DNA of 64,000 nt from Actinomycetota bacterium (GTDB lineage Bacteria > Actinomycetota > Actinomycetes > Actinomycetales > Microbacteriaceae): the NCBI GenBank assembly GCA_020160915.1, contig JAIUPK010000002.1:186001-250000 (forward strand), in the 5' to 3' direction. Under the pieces are notes generated by a model, which worked only from the letters and a program-made list of their open reading frames with translations, had not been told where the DNA came from and made no database searches. The translations under genes and the position numbers were made by a program. Of the stretch, positions 7,831 through 16,944 are shown one piece after another; positions within the stretch are counted from its first letter, which is position 1; every line of letters begins with the position of its first letter.

Positions 7831-9152
7831 CCGAAGTGGGTCAGCGCGCGCCGATTTGCGTGGTCGTGCCCGTCTACGGAGCGCGGGAGAGCGTTCTGCG
7901 CTGCGCTGTTGCGCTGATCTCCACCGTCGACCATGCGGTTGACAGTGTGATCTTCGTCAACGACTGCGGCCCCGATGCCGACGCGATCGAGCGCGACATT
8001 CTGAAGGTGATCGCCGCGCAACCGTCGTTCTCCTACGCCCGGAATGCCCGCAATCTCGGTTTCGTCGGAACGTGCAATCGAGCGGCGCTGGAGTTGGCAC
8101 CTCCGGGGTTCGATCTGCTTCTTCTCAACAGCGACGCGATACCGACAGCCGGCTGGATGGACGAGCTCGCCGCGGTTCTCGCACACTCACCCAGGCACGG
8201 GGTGGTGTGCGCTCGCAGTGACAACGCCACGATCGCGAGCTTGCCTTTCCGTCTCCGGAACCCGTCTCAGGCGCGGAGTCGGCAACGGACCGCAGAGGTG
8301 CATTCTGCGCTGGTCGATACCCTGCCGCAGTTCAGTGTCACGCCGGTCGCGATGGGCTTCTGCTTTCTCGTTCGGCGGAGCCTCATCGACCAGTTCGGAC
8401 TGTTTGACGAGGCGTTCGCGCCCGGATACGGCGAGGAGAATGACTTCTGCCTGCGAATGCGTGATCAGGGCTATCTCTCGGTGATGGCGCATCGAGCCCT
8501 GGTATTCCACGAGGTGGGTCAGAGCTTCCCCTCCCCCCAGCGAGTACGGCTGCGGTCACGGCACGAGCGCTTGTTGCGTGTGCGGCATCCCGAATACCCC
8601 ACGCTCGTGCAGCGTTACCTGCACGCCGACATCGATGCTGTGGATGCGTTCGCCGACTGCCTGGTGCTGCCTCACGGCGAGACACCCCGCATTCTCATTG
8701 CGGTGGGCGAGCATTCCGTCGGACGCGCCGAGCTGATCGCATCCCTTGAGAGGCGCGCTCAGCTGTCGGTGCTGGGCGCGCCGGCGGACGCGGTGGGTGT
8801 CGATCGGGTGCCAGACTCCCTGGGCAACCGCGTGTGGGATCTGTGCGTTCTTGTAGGAGACGTGCCGCGGCTCCGCACAGTGGTGGCCCTGGCGTCCTCG
8901 GCGCGCCAGCTGAACTTGGACAGCATCGACGGCACGAGCGCGGAGCGCGTTCTGCGGGCGGTCGAAGCTGGCATCGATGTGCAGGACCTCCGCTCCTCGT
9001 GGAAGTCACTCGTAGCAGCGAAGGAGGAGCTCGGATTATTGCGTCCACCCCGACAGCGCACCCGTGCCCGCGTTCTCGCTCGACTCGACGAGTACGTGCC
9101 GCGGGTCTCGACGAAGCTGCGCGAGTTCATCGCTCGGCGGAGCCGCGGCTAG
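7827..9152 (+). CDS. Glycosyltransferase family 2
   Basis: A 441-residue protein whose first 250 residues form a GT-A glycosyltransferase. Visible motifs are VVVPVYGARE (nucleotide binding), ARNLGFVGTCNRA, LLLLNSDAIPTAGW (the metal-binding SDA in place of DXD), and FDEAFAPGYGEENDFCLRM, typical of rhamnosyl- or galactofuranosyltransferase-like GT2 enzymes. The last 170 residues match nothing I know. Start is GTG 7827 overlapping the GT4 stop (GTGA), so translation is coupled. It is a cytoplasmic glycan-assembly enzyme. Confidence 0.85.
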   Translation: MTEVGQRAPICVVVPVYGARESVLRCAVALISTVDHAVDSVIFVNDCGPDADAIERDILKVIAAQPSFSYARNARNLGFVGTCNRAALELAPPGFDLLLLNSDAIPTAGWMDELAAVLAHSPRHGVVCARSDNATIASLPFRLRNPSQARSRQRTAEVHSALVDTLPQFSVTPVAMGFCFLVRRSLIDQFGLFDEAFAPGYGEENDFCLRMRDQGYLSVMAHRALVFHEVGQSFPSPQRVRLRSRHERLLRVRHPEYPTLVQRYLHADIDAVDAFADCLVLPHGETPRILIAVGEHSVGRAELIASLERRAQLSVLGAPADAVGVDRVPDSLGNRVWDLCVLVGDVPRLRTVVALASSARQLNLDSIDGTSAERVLRAVEAGIDVQDLRSSWKSLVAAKEELGLLRPPRQRTRARVLARLDEYVPRVSTKLREFIARRSRG

Positions 9153-9180
9153 TGTCCGAGATCACCGGTACGGAGATGCC

Positions 9181-10800
9181 GTGATCGATCCCTCTCCCGG
9201 CTCGGTCCTCGCGGCGAGCGATCAGGGCAAGCCGGACACAGCTCTTCACGGGTTCGCCTTTGACGGGCCGCATCTCATTCTCGGCGAAGCAGGACGACTC
9301 TGGTACGGAAACGCTCACGCCCGGGCAGTTCACCCCGGCAACGACGGTTCGTACATCGCCGTGAATCAGAGGGGTCGCGTCGCGGTGGTCGGCACCGACC
9401 ATGCGGGCTATCGCCGGCTCTTTCTGTACCGCAGTGACGGCAACTGGGCGATCTCCGACTCCTTCACCTGTCTGGCCGACTACGTCTCCGAGCGACGGTG
9501 GACGATGACGCCTGACCCGAGGATGCTCCAGTCGCTCGCCATGCAAGGCACCATCGGCAACCAGTTGGTGTCACACAGCACTGCCGTGCGGGAGATCGAG
9601 ATGCTACCGAGCTCTCGCGTGGCGCACATCCGCGATTCGGCCGGCGGCTCCGAGCTGGAGATCCGCGAGGCAGACTCCGACCGGGGTCTCCGCGGGCGCA
9701 GCTATCGATCACTCATGCGCGCCTACGTAGCCGAATGGCTTCCCCGAATCGCCACAGTGCTCGCCTCCCCGCTGCCGATCGTGAGCGACCTCACTGGCGG
9801 TCGCGACTCACGAACCGTGCTCGCCGCGATACTTCGAGCAGGCGAACTGACGGGAATCGACGTCAATGAGAGAGTGCGGTTCGCTAGTGATCCCCAGCTC
9901 GTGCGTGATCTCGCGGTGGCAGAGGAGATCGCTCGACGATACGGATTGCGCCTCAACACCACGGTGACCAACGCCGGCGGCCTGCTGCCGGGTGCGGAGA
10001 TCGTGCGGCAGTGGCGCACGGTCAATGCGGGCGTCTACTACCCGATCCATCTCGACGACGCGCAGGCTGCGGAAGTCTCGTTGGGTGGCTCGGGTGGCGA
10101 AAGCAATCGGAACTTCTATCCCGGTCCCGGACTTTCGCGTCTCTTTGACGTGCGCGCGAAGTACTTCTTCGACCGCGACTCGTTTGAGCATGTCAAGACC
10201 CGCGCCTTGGCGGATGCCGCCTCGCTTGCGGTGCGCTCGGAACGTCGGCTCGATCACATGATCGTCCACTATCGACACTTCAGGGATCGACTGCACGGAG
10301 GCCGTCGGGGGCACAGGAGCTTGTACTTGACGCCTCTGGCTTCGCGCCACCTGCGCTTTGCCACGACAGCACAGACACCCGAGCTGCGCGGACGCGGACA
10401 GATTCTCGCCGATCTGCTCATCAATCTGTCACCACAGTTGGCTCAGATGGAGTACGAGAGTAGCGCGAAGCAGCTCGACTCCCGGCACTTCGACGACGCC
10501 ATCGATCTCTCGTCGCGGGGTCGAGTCATCCCGGGCCGGGTCTTCGGCACCCTGACCGAGCCGGCGCCCACGTCAGGTCCGCGGTCTCCCTCGAGCATGG
10601 AGGCTCTCGCCGAGGAGTTCTTCCGCGTGCTGCCGGTCGCCCAGCAGCACGGACTGGTTCCGGATGACTTCGCTACGACAACCGCGGAATTGATGCGAGC
10701 ATCCTTGGGAGCCGGGCGGTTCGATCACCCCGAAGACGCACAGCCCGTCGCGCTGATCATGCTCGCAGGGGATCTCGTGCGCTACGGCGCGTCGCGCTGA
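9181..10800 (+). CDS. Asparagine-synthase-like protein in glycan locus
   Basis: A 539-residue protein with the layout of class B asparagine synthetase but altered. The C-terminal part has the PP-loop ATP-pyrophosphatase signature SDLTGGRDSRTVL (202-214), where asparagine synthetase has SGGLDSS. The N-terminal part resembles the glutaminase domain (GTDHAGYRRLFLYRSDG corresponds to its DPLGIRPLYY stretch) but the start VIDPSPGS has no Cys2 nucleophile, so glutamine hydrolysis is unlikely. Such paralogues occur in surface-glycan and antibiotic clusters as amide- or lactam-forming ligases; its substrate here is unknown. Start is GTG 9181, with GGAGA five bases upstream. Its 3' end overlaps the convergent methyltransferase gene by 19 bases. 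Confidence 0.7.
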   Translation: MIDPSPGSVLAASDQGKPDTALHGFAFDGPHLILGEAGRLWYGNAHARAVHPGNDGSYIAVNQRGRVAVVGTDHAGYRRLFLYRSDGNWAISDSFTCLADYVSERRWTMTPDPRMLQSLAMQGTIGNQLVSHSTAVREIEMLPSSRVAHIRDSAGGSELEIREADSDRGLRGRSYRSLMRAYVAEWLPRIATVLASPLPIVSDLTGGRDSRTVLAAILRAGELTGIDVNERVRFASDPQLVRDLAVAEEIARRYGLRLNTTVTNAGGLLPGAEIVRQWRTVNAGVYYPIHLDDAQAAEVSLGGSGGESNRNFYPGPGLSRLFDVRAKYFFDRDSFEHVKTRALADAASLAVRSERRLDHMIVHYRHFRDRLHGGRRGHRSLYLTPLASRHLRFATTAQTPELRGRGQILADLLINLSPQLAQMEYESSAKQLDSRHFDDAIDLSSRGRVIPGRVFGTLTEPAPTSGPRSPSSMEALAEEFFRVLPVAQQHGLVPDDFATTTAELMRASLGAGRFDHPEDAQPVALIMLAGDLVRYGASR

Positions 10801-11882
10801 TCGGCCGGATCGAAGACCTCGAGCACGGCGAGGCGCTCGCGCTCCTCAATCACCCGTACGCCGAGACCACCAAGACCCATCGACACCAGCTCGTCAACGA
10901 TGCCCTTCTCCTCAGCGCGATTCGCGTCATCGACCATGATCACGCTGCCGGGCTTCACCCGGGTGCGCAGGAAGTCGATCGCAGGCCGTCGAGCGTTCGG
11001 CCCGCTGGCGCCGGGCGGACCGTCGATGAAGGCGAGGTCGATCGCTCCCAGGTCGTCCCAGCCGTCGCTGGAGTACCACAGCACGTCACCAAGACTGGCC
11101 TCGGTCCGTAGTGGCGCCAGCCGCAGCTCGACGACGTCGGCGAGTCCGTTGAGCTCGAGAGCCCGCCGGGTCTGCTGCTCCCAGCGCTCCGAGTGCTCAA
11201 GCGCGATGACACGGATACCCGTGCCGGTCTGGGCCGCGAGCCCCGCCCAGACGGTACTCAACCCGCTTCCGGTTTCAAGGAACACCGATCCCGGCGGGAG
11301 GGCCTTAACCCGCTCCACTATGGCCAGCAGTGTGGAGGGCAGCGCCTCCCAGCCTGTGGTTGGCACCGAGCTGGCCGCCACATCCAGCATTGTGTGCAGC
11401 GTCGAGAAGGCGGCGGTGTCCCTGAGAACCGCCTGACGGATCTGCGCCGCCGCCGAGTTCGTGCCGTTGCCCAACCTCTCGCGGATCTTCGCCAGGTGAA
11501 CCTCCTGCGCGTCGAGGCGAACGCGGAGGTTCGCTGCGGTTGCGACGAACTCCCGCGCGTCGCGCTTCAGGGCGCTCTCGAAGGCGGCGCGTGCATCCTC
11601 GTGTTTCGTCATGGCGAGGGACTGCTGCTTCATAGCCGCAGAGTGCTGTTGCAGCATCGCCGCCACGGCGGCAGTTCTGCGCTCGCTCCGCAGCGTTGCC
11701 CGCAGCGTCAGCCCGGCTCCCAGAACGACGGTTGCCATCAGGATCGGCCAGAGAGCGGCCGCGATCAGCACTGTTACCCGGGCCCCCTCGTCGACCGAGG
11801 CAGCGACGACGATCAGCAGCACGGACGGGCCGGTGATGGCAAGCAGTGCAACGAGCGTGGCCAGAAGGGCGCGGGTCCTCAT
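10782..11882 (-). CDS. Membrane-anchored class I SAM methyltransferase-like protein
   Basis: A 366-residue protein built from three parts. Residues 1-60 form two transmembrane helices (RTRALLATLVALLAITG and the VLIAAALWPILMATVVLG segment). Residues 65-150 look like a coiled coil rich in Ala, Glu, Gln and Arg. Residues about 190-355 are a Rossmann-fold methyltransferase: FLETGSGLSTVWAG (SAM site), ALEHSERWEQQTRRALE, LAFIDGPPG and IMVDDANRAEE. The set resembles O-methyltransferases that act on sugars or lipids. It probably modifies the polymer at the inner membrane face. TACAGT lies six bases before ATG 11882 without a ribosome binding site. It overlaps the convergent neighbour by 19 bases. Confidence 0.7.
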   Translation of the reverse strand: MRTRALLATLVALLAITGPSVLLIVVAASVDEGARVTVLIAAALWPILMATVVLGAGLTLRATLRSERRTAAVAAMLQQHSAAMKQQSLAMTKHEDARAAFESALKRDAREFVATAANLRVRLDAQEVHLAKIRERLGNGTNSAAAQIRQAVLRDTAAFSTLHTMLDVAASSVPTTGWEALPSTLLAIVERVKALPPGSVFLETGSGLSTVWAGLAAQTGTGIRVIALEHSERWEQQTRRALELNGLADVVELRLAPLRTEASLGDVLWYSSDGWDDLGAIDLAFIDGPPGASGPNARRPAIDFLRTRVKPGSVIMVDDANRAEEKGIVDELVSMGLGGLGVRVIEERERLAVLEVFDPADQRDAP

Positions 11883-11924
11883 GACAACACTGTAACCTCG
11901 CGGCCCAATGCTTCGGTGGTCGGT

Positions 11925-14141
11925 CTAGGAACGCGAGGCCGTTCCCTCGATCAATGACCGTAGGGTCGCGTTCGCGACGATCGTCACGGTTTCCGGCTCA
12001 ACCCCGAACATGCTTCGAGCCACATCCACTACGTCGCGCTCGGTGAAGTTCTCGCCACGACGGTCACGACCCGACACGAGATCCTCGACGAGAATCACCC
12101 GTGAAGTCTTGATCGGGGAGGGACTGTCCGGGTAGCCGTGAAGGGCGCTGATCGTGCGGACGATGACGGTGCCCACCGTCAGGGTGTCGTCGAGACTGAC
12201 CCGCGTCACTCTCGACTGGCTCACGTGCTCCTGCAGGATGTCGGGAAAGACTCCCAGGGTGCTCCTGTCCGAGGTGAGCGAGTCGAGGTGCGCGACGGCG
12301 ACTCGTTGGCCACGCGAAGACAACTGCGCGAGTTCGGTCGCGATGCGACGAAGCGTTCCCCGGGGATTCGCTCCCTCACGCCCATCAAACATCACAACGA
12401 CATCGAACTCGGTGTCGGTGCGCTTCTCACCCAGCAGATAGGGGTGCACCGGGAACGGCCGATCGACCAGGGGATGAGGCAGGTAGGGGCTCATCGATCC
12501 CGCCCGAATGCCACGGTGCCACCGCTCGAAGGCGCTCCCGTAGCCGACACGCGCCGGATGCTTCCAGCCATCCCGGAAGTCGCTGCCGCTCAACGAGCCG
12601 GATGTGAAGCGGATGAGGGCAAGCGGCCCCCCGGTCTCCAGCAGCGGGATCTCCTGATCGAAGGCTGCCTCCAGTCTCTGTCGGTATTCGGAATCGGCGC
12701 CCTTGCGCACCGCGTCGTAGTAGCCGACACGTTCAATCACGCGCTTCTTCCTGAACATCAGTGATGACTCAGTCATGCGGATGCTGAGTCCCCGGGGCTG
12801 CACGAACCGCAGATTCTCGGTCACGCGCAGTGATTTGCTCGTGTTCGCGATCACTTCAGAGTTCGCGAGCAGATGGCGGGCCTGCACCTCGAGCCGTCGC
12901 GGGTGAACCCAATCGTCGGAGTCCTGCATCGTGACGAACTCTCCTCGGGCCGCGTCGATGCCATCGTTGCGCCTGACGTAGGTTCCCGCGTTGTGCTCAG
13001 CGCGGATGACTCGCACTCGACTGTCCATCTCAGCGACTTCGCCGAGAACCCCCGTGAACTCCTCGGGTGACGCGTCGTCCAGGATCAGCAACTCCCAGTT
13101 GGTCCAGGTTTGCGCGATCATCGAACGCACTGACGTGATGAGACCGCGGTCTGGCTTGAAACACGTCATGAGTACGGAGATCAGCGGGCCGTCGGTGACG
13201 CGGTCGTTCGAGTGCGCTGACAATCGGTCGTAGGGCGTCTCGCCCGTACCATCCAGGGCGACCGGCTCGAGCCCGTAGGGTCGATGGATCGAGTTGAACG
13301 CGGCCAGCCAGGTCGCCACAGACGCCTCGGTGGGGGACGGGCCGGTCTCGACCCACGGGTTGAGCAGGTCGGCCGCGAGTTGACGCTCGGTGAACCCCGA
13401 TGTCGCCCAGTCCTTGAGGACCTCGAAGGCCAGCGCGTCCCTGCCCGTGCGCACGAGCCGCTCGGCGAGCAGCACCCGGTTGCCGTAGGACATTCGCGAT
13501 TCAGGCAGTTTGCGTGCAATGTACTCGAGGATGGCGCCGGCGGTCTTCTCGTCGTCTTCGTCGGGAACCTGGGCGAGTACGAATCGCGCGAGGCCGATGA
13601 GGAGGTTCAGGTCGAGCTGTCCGAGAAGGAGGTGATCCACCTGCTCGCCATCGTTGCTGGCCCTGAGGCCGCGTTCGAGCTCCCCATAGGTGAGACGACC
13701 CTCTGTCAGCACGTGGGCGTAGACCTCCCGAGCCCACATCGATCTGCTGCGGGCTCCGAAGATATGCAGAGCACGCAGGTCGAGGCGTGCGGCGGCCGCA
13801 ATGACCCGGCGGGCTGAGATGTCGGGTGAGGTCGTGTCGATCCAGTCGGGCGCGGTGCCAGCGAGAGCTCCCGACGCCCTGACCTCCGCAGCGTCGGCCG
13901 CGGCCTGCTCGGCAACCAGTTGCCGGGTGCGGAATCTGAGTCGCAGGGTGACTGCGAGCACGATGACCATGATGGTTGCCAGATAGTAGAGACCGACGAC
14001 TACGAGGATGCCAGTCGATTCGGTCATCGCACTGATCGCGATGACAGTGCCGATCACCACCGGCGCGAGAAGAACGAGCGCGATTGCGGCGATCTCCACC
14101 GGCCGCAAGCGTGACGTCAGTTCGCGGATACGAGTGATCAT
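11925..14141 (-). CDS. Two-TM glycosyltransferase family 2
   Basis: A 738-residue protein. Two transmembrane helices lie near residues 17-37 and 44-66. Residues 70-310 are mostly helical and of unknown type. A GT2 domain occupies about 320-540, with PLISVLMTCFKPDRGLITSV, WELLILDDASPEEF and the metal site MQDSDDWVHPRR. About 190 residues follow with no recognised domain. An N-terminal hairpin anchor with the catalytic part in the cytoplasm fits assembly of a lipid-linked polymer. The 42-base gap to the methyltransferase gene downstream suggests co-transcription. No clear ribosome binding site precedes ATG 14141. Confidence 0.75.
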   Translation of the reverse strand: MITRIRELTSRLRPVEIAAIALVLLAPVVIGTVIAISAMTESTGILVVVGLYYLATIMVIVLAVTLRLRFRTRQLVAEQAAADAAEVRASGALAGTAPDWIDTTSPDISARRVIAAAARLDLRALHIFGARSRSMWAREVYAHVLTEGRLTYGELERGLRASNDGEQVDHLLLGQLDLNLLIGLARFVLAQVPDEDDEKTAGAILEYIARKLPESRMSYGNRVLLAERLVRTGRDALAFEVLKDWATSGFTERQLAADLLNPWVETGPSPTEASVATWLAAFNSIHRPYGLEPVALDGTGETPYDRLSAHSNDRVTDGPLISVLMTCFKPDRGLITSVRSMIAQTWTNWELLILDDASPEEFTGVLGEVAEMDSRVRVIRAEHNAGTYVRRNDGIDAARGEFVTMQDSDDWVHPRRLEVQARHLLANSEVIANTSKSLRVTENLRFVQPRGLSIRMTESSLMFRKKRVIERVGYYDAVRKGADSEYRQRLEAAFDQEIPLLETGGPLALIRFTSGSLSGSDFRDGWKHPARVGYGSAFERWHRGIRAGSMSPYLPHPLVDRPFPVHPYLLGEKRTDTEFDVVVMFDGREGANPRGTLRRIATELAQLSSRGQRVAVAHLDSLTSDRSTLGVFPDILQEHVSQSRVTRVSLDDTLTVGTVIVRTISALHGYPDSPSPIKTSRVILVEDLVSGRDRRGENFTERDVVDVARSMFGVEPETVTIVANATLRSLIEGTASRS

Positions 14142-14255
14142 TGCCCCATTCTCTCGTGCCTGGCGAGTCAGGGGCCAACGGGTCAGCTTTGCTCATCGGC
14201 TAGCCTGAACTCGAAGACGTCGAGGCTGGCATCGTGCCGCAAGTAGGGGACGAAC

Positions 14256-15509
14256 GTGAAGGCAGTCATTATCGGACAGGGCTACGTCGGCCTGCCTCTC
14301 GCACAGGCGGCGGTCGGTGCAGGCATATCGGTCGTGGGACTTGAGTCGAAGCCGGAGACGGTCGACGCCCTGAACGCGGGAAAGTCGCACGTCGGTGACA
14401 TCAGTGACAGTGCCCTCGTGGAGATGCTCAACAGCGGCTACGGCGCGACCGCGGATGTCACAACGATCGCCGATGCTGACGTGGTCGTCATCTGCGTTCC
14501 CACGCCCCTGGGCGATCAGGGCGTTCCTGACCTCACGTACGTCACCTCCGCGGCGACCCAGATCGCCGAGAACCTGACGGCTGGCACTCTGGTCGTGCTT
14601 GAGTCGACCACGTACCCGGGCACCACCGAGGAAGTTGTGCAACCGATCCTCGAGCAGTCGGGGCTCGCACTCGACACCGGCTTCCATCTCGCGTTCTCCC
14701 CGGAACGCATTGATCCCGGCAACCCGACCTTCGGGTTGAGGAACACTCCAAAGGTGGTCGGTGGTGCGACACCCGCATCGACTCGGGCGGCGGCCGAGTT
14801 CTACGGCACGTTCATTGAAACTGTCGTGACCACGCGGGGTACTCGTGAGGCCGAGACCGCGAAGCTTCTGGAGAACACCTATCGCCACGTCAACATTGCG
14901 CTGGTCAATGAAATGGCACGGTTCTGCCACGACCTGGGAATCGACCTGTGGAATGTCATCGACGCCGCAGCTACCAAACCCTTCGGCTTTCAGGCGTTCT
15001 ATCCGGGACCGGGAGTCGGCGGGCACTGCATCCCCATCGATCCGAACTACCTGAGTTACGAAGTCCAGCGCAAGCTCGGTTACCCGTTCCGCTTCGTCGA
15101 GCTCGCCGAGAGCATCAATGACTCGATGCCCGCCTACGTTGTCGATCGAGTTCAGGATGCGCTTAACGACGTGTCGAAGCCGATCAAGGGTTCATCGGTC
15201 CTCCTGCTCGGAGTGACCTACAAGGCGAACGTCAAGGATCAGAGGGAGTCGCCCGCTCGCCCCATCGCCGAGTTGCTCGCTGCGAAGGGCGCCCGCCTGA
15301 GCTACCACGACCCGCGGGTTGCGCGGTGGACGACGGAGATCGGCGAGTTGGAGTCGGAGACCGACTTGGAGGCTGCGGTGGCCGCTGCCGACGTCGTGAT
15401 GCTGCTGCAGGCGCACCGCGAGTACGACGTCGATGCGCTGGCGGAGTTGGCTCAGCTGTTCTTCGACACTCGCGGCAAGAGCACGATCGCCAAGGCGATC
15501 AGGCTTTAG
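14256..15509 (+). CDS. UDP-sugar 6-dehydrogenase (WecC/TviB type)
   Basis: A 417-residue NAD-dependent UDP-glucose/GDP-mannose dehydrogenase family enzyme. The N-terminal NAD site is GQGYVGLPLA (8-17), and the oxidised-intermediate Cys258 sits in GPGVGGHCIPIDPNYL. LAFSPERIDPGN is typical of UDP-N-acetyl-hexosamine 6-dehydrogenases (WecC, TviB, WbpA) more than of UDP-glucose dehydrogenase; the exact substrate is inferred. Product would be a UDP-N-acetyl-hexosaminuronic acid, giving an acidic building block for the surface polymer. Start is GTG 14256, preceded by AGGGGA. The last 11 bases overlap the convergent WsaF-like gene. Confidence 0.85.
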   Translation: MKAVIIGQGYVGLPLAQAAVGAGISVVGLESKPETVDALNAGKSHVGDISDSALVEMLNSGYGATADVTTIADADVVVICVPTPLGDQGVPDLTYVTSAATQIAENLTAGTLVVLESTTYPGTTEEVVQPILEQSGLALDTGFHLAFSPERIDPGNPTFGLRNTPKVVGGATPASTRAAAEFYGTFIETVVTTRGTREAETAKLLENTYRHVNIALVNEMARFCHDLGIDLWNVIDAAATKPFGFQAFYPGPGVGGHCIPIDPNYLSYEVQRKLGYPFRFVELAESINDSMPAYVVDRVQDALNDVSKPIKGSSVLLLGVTYKANVKDQRESPARPIAELLAAKGARLSYHDPRVARWTTEIGELESETDLEAAVAAADVVMLLQAHREYDVDALAELAQLFFDTRGKSTIAKAIRL

Positions 15510-16890
15510 GCCGCCGCGCTGACAGCGCCTGCGCAGCCTCAGCCGCGGCGAGTTCGGCGAGCAGGTCGCTCACGACCTCCGTCATCGGGCGTCCGAGCGA
15601 GTCGTCGGCCGTCGGCGTGAAACCCGCCCGACCTGAACCCGAGATCTGGTCGATGGCCCTGACCACCGCATCCCCCAAGACCATGGGATGCGCCTCGACG
15701 GCCCACAGAAGCGGGTGAAGACCCGCCCGAGTTCCTTCGAACTCGTTGGTGATGGAGATCGCGCCGGCAATGGCCGCCTCGAGCGGCGGATGGCTCGGGT
15801 GCGGGCTCGCCTGGAGAGACAGAGCGACGTCGGTTCGCGCCAGCAGCGCGAAGTATTCGTCCCAGTCGAGGGTGCCCACGCTTCGAAGGACGACACCGCT
15901 GGCGAGCGTGAGATCGGGGTGATGCTCGCCCGCGGAGATGAATTCGATGTTCTTGGCCCGTGCGCCGAGACGCAGTGCGGCGTGTTCGAGGGCCGCGACT
16001 CCGAGGTCGAACAGGTTGCGCGGCTTGCTGGGTCGGCCGTAGAAGAAGATGCGGATCGTGTCATCCCGCACCGCATGCGGCTCTTCGCGGATTCTGTCGA
16101 CCGCGAGATTGGGGGCGAAAACCCGGGACATGGGCACGTCGATACCGATGCGCTCAGCAAGGTAGCGCCACAGGGGCATCGAGTTCACGAGTATCTGGAA
16201 TCCTGCGTCGTACGTGTCGCGCGCGACTGTGGATGGGGTGGACCAACCGGCGAATCCGGGCTCGAAGTCCTGTACAAGGTAGATGACCTGGGCGGGTGAG
16301 ATCCTCCCGTCGTCAACCGCCACCTGCACCGGATGAGCTGTGGTCCAGTGAGTGGCTATCCAGAGGTCGGCGGGGTTGAACGAGGTCGCGACAATCGCAC
16401 CGCGGACGACGACCGACACGCCCGGTGCGCGCTCCTGCAGCTCCAACTGGATGTGTCGGCCGAGCTCCGGAGTGACCCGCTCACTGAGGAGGATGATGCG
16501 CAGGGCGACCCCCCGCCCTGTCGCGATGGCAACCGCGATGTCGAGGGCGGTGCTGACGCCCGCGAACAGGCGCGTGGTGTCGAGTTCGCTGAGAATCAGG
16601 TTCACCTTCGCGGGTTCGGCGGGGTCCTCCGTGATGGCGGCGAGCGCGAGAGCCGCCGAGCTGAGGCGACGGTGCACTCGAGTCTGTGGTCGCGCGCGAC
16701 GCGCCTCTCGACGCATCTGCGGGGTGTCCGTGATTGACTGCACGACCCGGGCGCTATTCACGGCGGCGCGGAAGGAGGAGGAGCTCACATACAGTGCAAC
16801 GAACCGCGTGAGCTCGACCGCACCGCGTACGACTCGTGACACTGCTCCGACCTTCCCCAGAGTGGGTGACTTCCCTTGGAATTCAATCAC
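15499..16890 (-). CDS. WsaF-like glycosyltransferase
   Basis: A 463-residue glycosyltransferase resembling WsaF, a rhamnosyltransferase of S-layer glycan synthesis. The characteristic donor-domain element FFYGRPSKPRNLFDLG is present, together with VIYLVQDFEPGF and the C-terminal SHPPLEAAIAGAISITNEF. I place the start at GTG 16890 (IEFQGKSP), which has GAGGGGGAC upstream; a GTG at 16911 is in frame but has no ribosome binding site. It suggests rhamnose or a related 6-deoxyhexose in the polymer, though no dTDP-rhamnose synthesis genes lie in the window. Confidence 0.75.
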   Translation of the reverse strand: MIEFQGKSPTLGKVGAVSRVVRGAVELTRFVALYVSSSSFRAAVNSARVVQSITDTPQMRREARRARPQTRVHRRLSSAALALAAITEDPAEPAKVNLILSELDTTRLFAGVSTALDIAVAIATGRGVALRIILLSERVTPELGRHIQLELQERAPGVSVVVRGAIVATSFNPADLWIATHWTTAHPVQVAVDDGRISPAQVIYLVQDFEPGFAGWSTPSTVARDTYDAGFQILVNSMPLWRYLAERIGIDVPMSRVFAPNLAVDRIREEPHAVRDDTIRIFFYGRPSKPRNLFDLGVAALEHAALRLGARAKNIEFISAGEHHPDLTLASGVVLRSVGTLDWDEYFALLARTDVALSLQASPHPSHPPLEAAIAGAISITNEFEGTRAGLHPLLWAVEAHPMVLGDAVVRAIDQISGSGRAGFTPTADDSLGRPMTEVVSDLLAELAAAEAAQALSARRPKA

Positions 16891-16944
16891 GTCCCCCTCA
16901 GACGCCCCCACCCGCGCGACTCCCGACCGTGTTAGGTTCGGGAA

